The translations under genes were made by a program, and so were the position numbers. Shown one piece after another: positions 6,286 through 6,377 of a stretch of DNA of 6,377 nt. The first letter of the stretch is position 1; each line of letters opens with the position of its first letter. This DNA comes from Clostridia bacterium (GTDB lineage: Bacteria; Bacillota; Clostridia; TANB77; CAG-508), in contig CAADUD010000076.1 in NCBI GenBank assembly GCA_900752095.1, positions 1 through 6,377 on the forward strand, in the 5' to 3' direction. Under the pieces are notes generated by a model. The model searched no databases and was not told the origin of the DNA. It worked only from the letters and a program-made list of their open reading frames with translations.

Positions 6286-6377
6286 ATGAAAAAGAATAGA
6301 TTGCATAGTAATATTGCCATTTTGGTATTTTTACTACTATTACTGCTAGTAGTTGTAACCATTAGTTTAAAAAATAA
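6286..6377 (+). CDS. N-terminus of an unidentified membrane or exported protein (3' truncated by window)
   Basis: The ATG at 6286 opens a frame that runs to the window end (30 codons plus 2 bases). The visible peptide has a basic start (MKKNRLHSN) and then a strongly hydrophobic stretch rich in Leu and Val (about residues 10-27), followed by LKN. This is a signal peptide or N-terminal membrane anchor. It follows the dockerin hydrolase by 96 nt on the same strand with no clear terminator between them, so it may belong to the same transcript and encode another surface or secreted component. No family can be named from 30 residues. The start is less certain because the AGGAGG site is 17 nt away. 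Confidence 0.6.
   Translation, partial: MKKNRLHSNIAILVFLLLLLLVVVTISLKN

Overview
The window looks like chromosomal DNA of a low-G+C, Gram-positive Bacillota of the Clostridia type, plausibly a gut or anaerobic lineage. The evidence is the strong A/T bias, the AGGAGG-like ribosome sites, an LPxTG wall-anchored protein with its own sortase, a cohesin/dockerin pair, and a MATE transporter fused to a Cytidylate_kin2-type domain. All supported genes are on the + strand. Species cannot be told from the sequence.

Left part (1-1923): the 3' portion of a MATE-family multidrug/cation antiporter gene whose first roughly 40 codons lie before the window. It carries a cytidylate-kinase-like domain of about 195 residues at its C-terminus. 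A strong intrinsic terminator closes this unit.

Central and right part (about 1998-6189): three genes that look like one functional surface module. First is a secreted cohesin-like protein with a Pro/Glu-rich wall-spanning linker and a C-terminal LPKTG sorting signal. Second, 69 nt later, is a sortase (His120, Cys183 in TLITC, Arg190). Third is a 753-residue membrane-anchored or secreted peptidoglycan glucosaminidase: catalytic region, SH3b, two BIG2 Ig-like domains, a linker module and a C-terminal type I-like dockerin. The hydrolase has no sorting signal of its own. The simplest reading is that the sortase fixes the cohesin protein to the wall, and the cohesin docks the autolysin (and perhaps other dockerin proteins) onto it. 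This is a minimal, single-cohesin, cellulosome-like scaffold used for a wall hydrolase rather than for cellulases. The binding partnership is inferred from domain content and adjacency.

Right edge (6190-6377): a short A/T-rich spacer, an AGGAGG site and the first 30 codons of another gene starting with a hydrophobic signal or anchor segment, cut by the window end.

No tRNA, rRNA, CRISPR, insertion sequence or integrase was seen. No stretch over 300 bases lacks a gene. Intergenic stretches hold the terminator, an inverted repeat overlapping the ribosome site of the cohesin gene, and a 9-bp perfect stem-loop between the cohesin and sortase genes.
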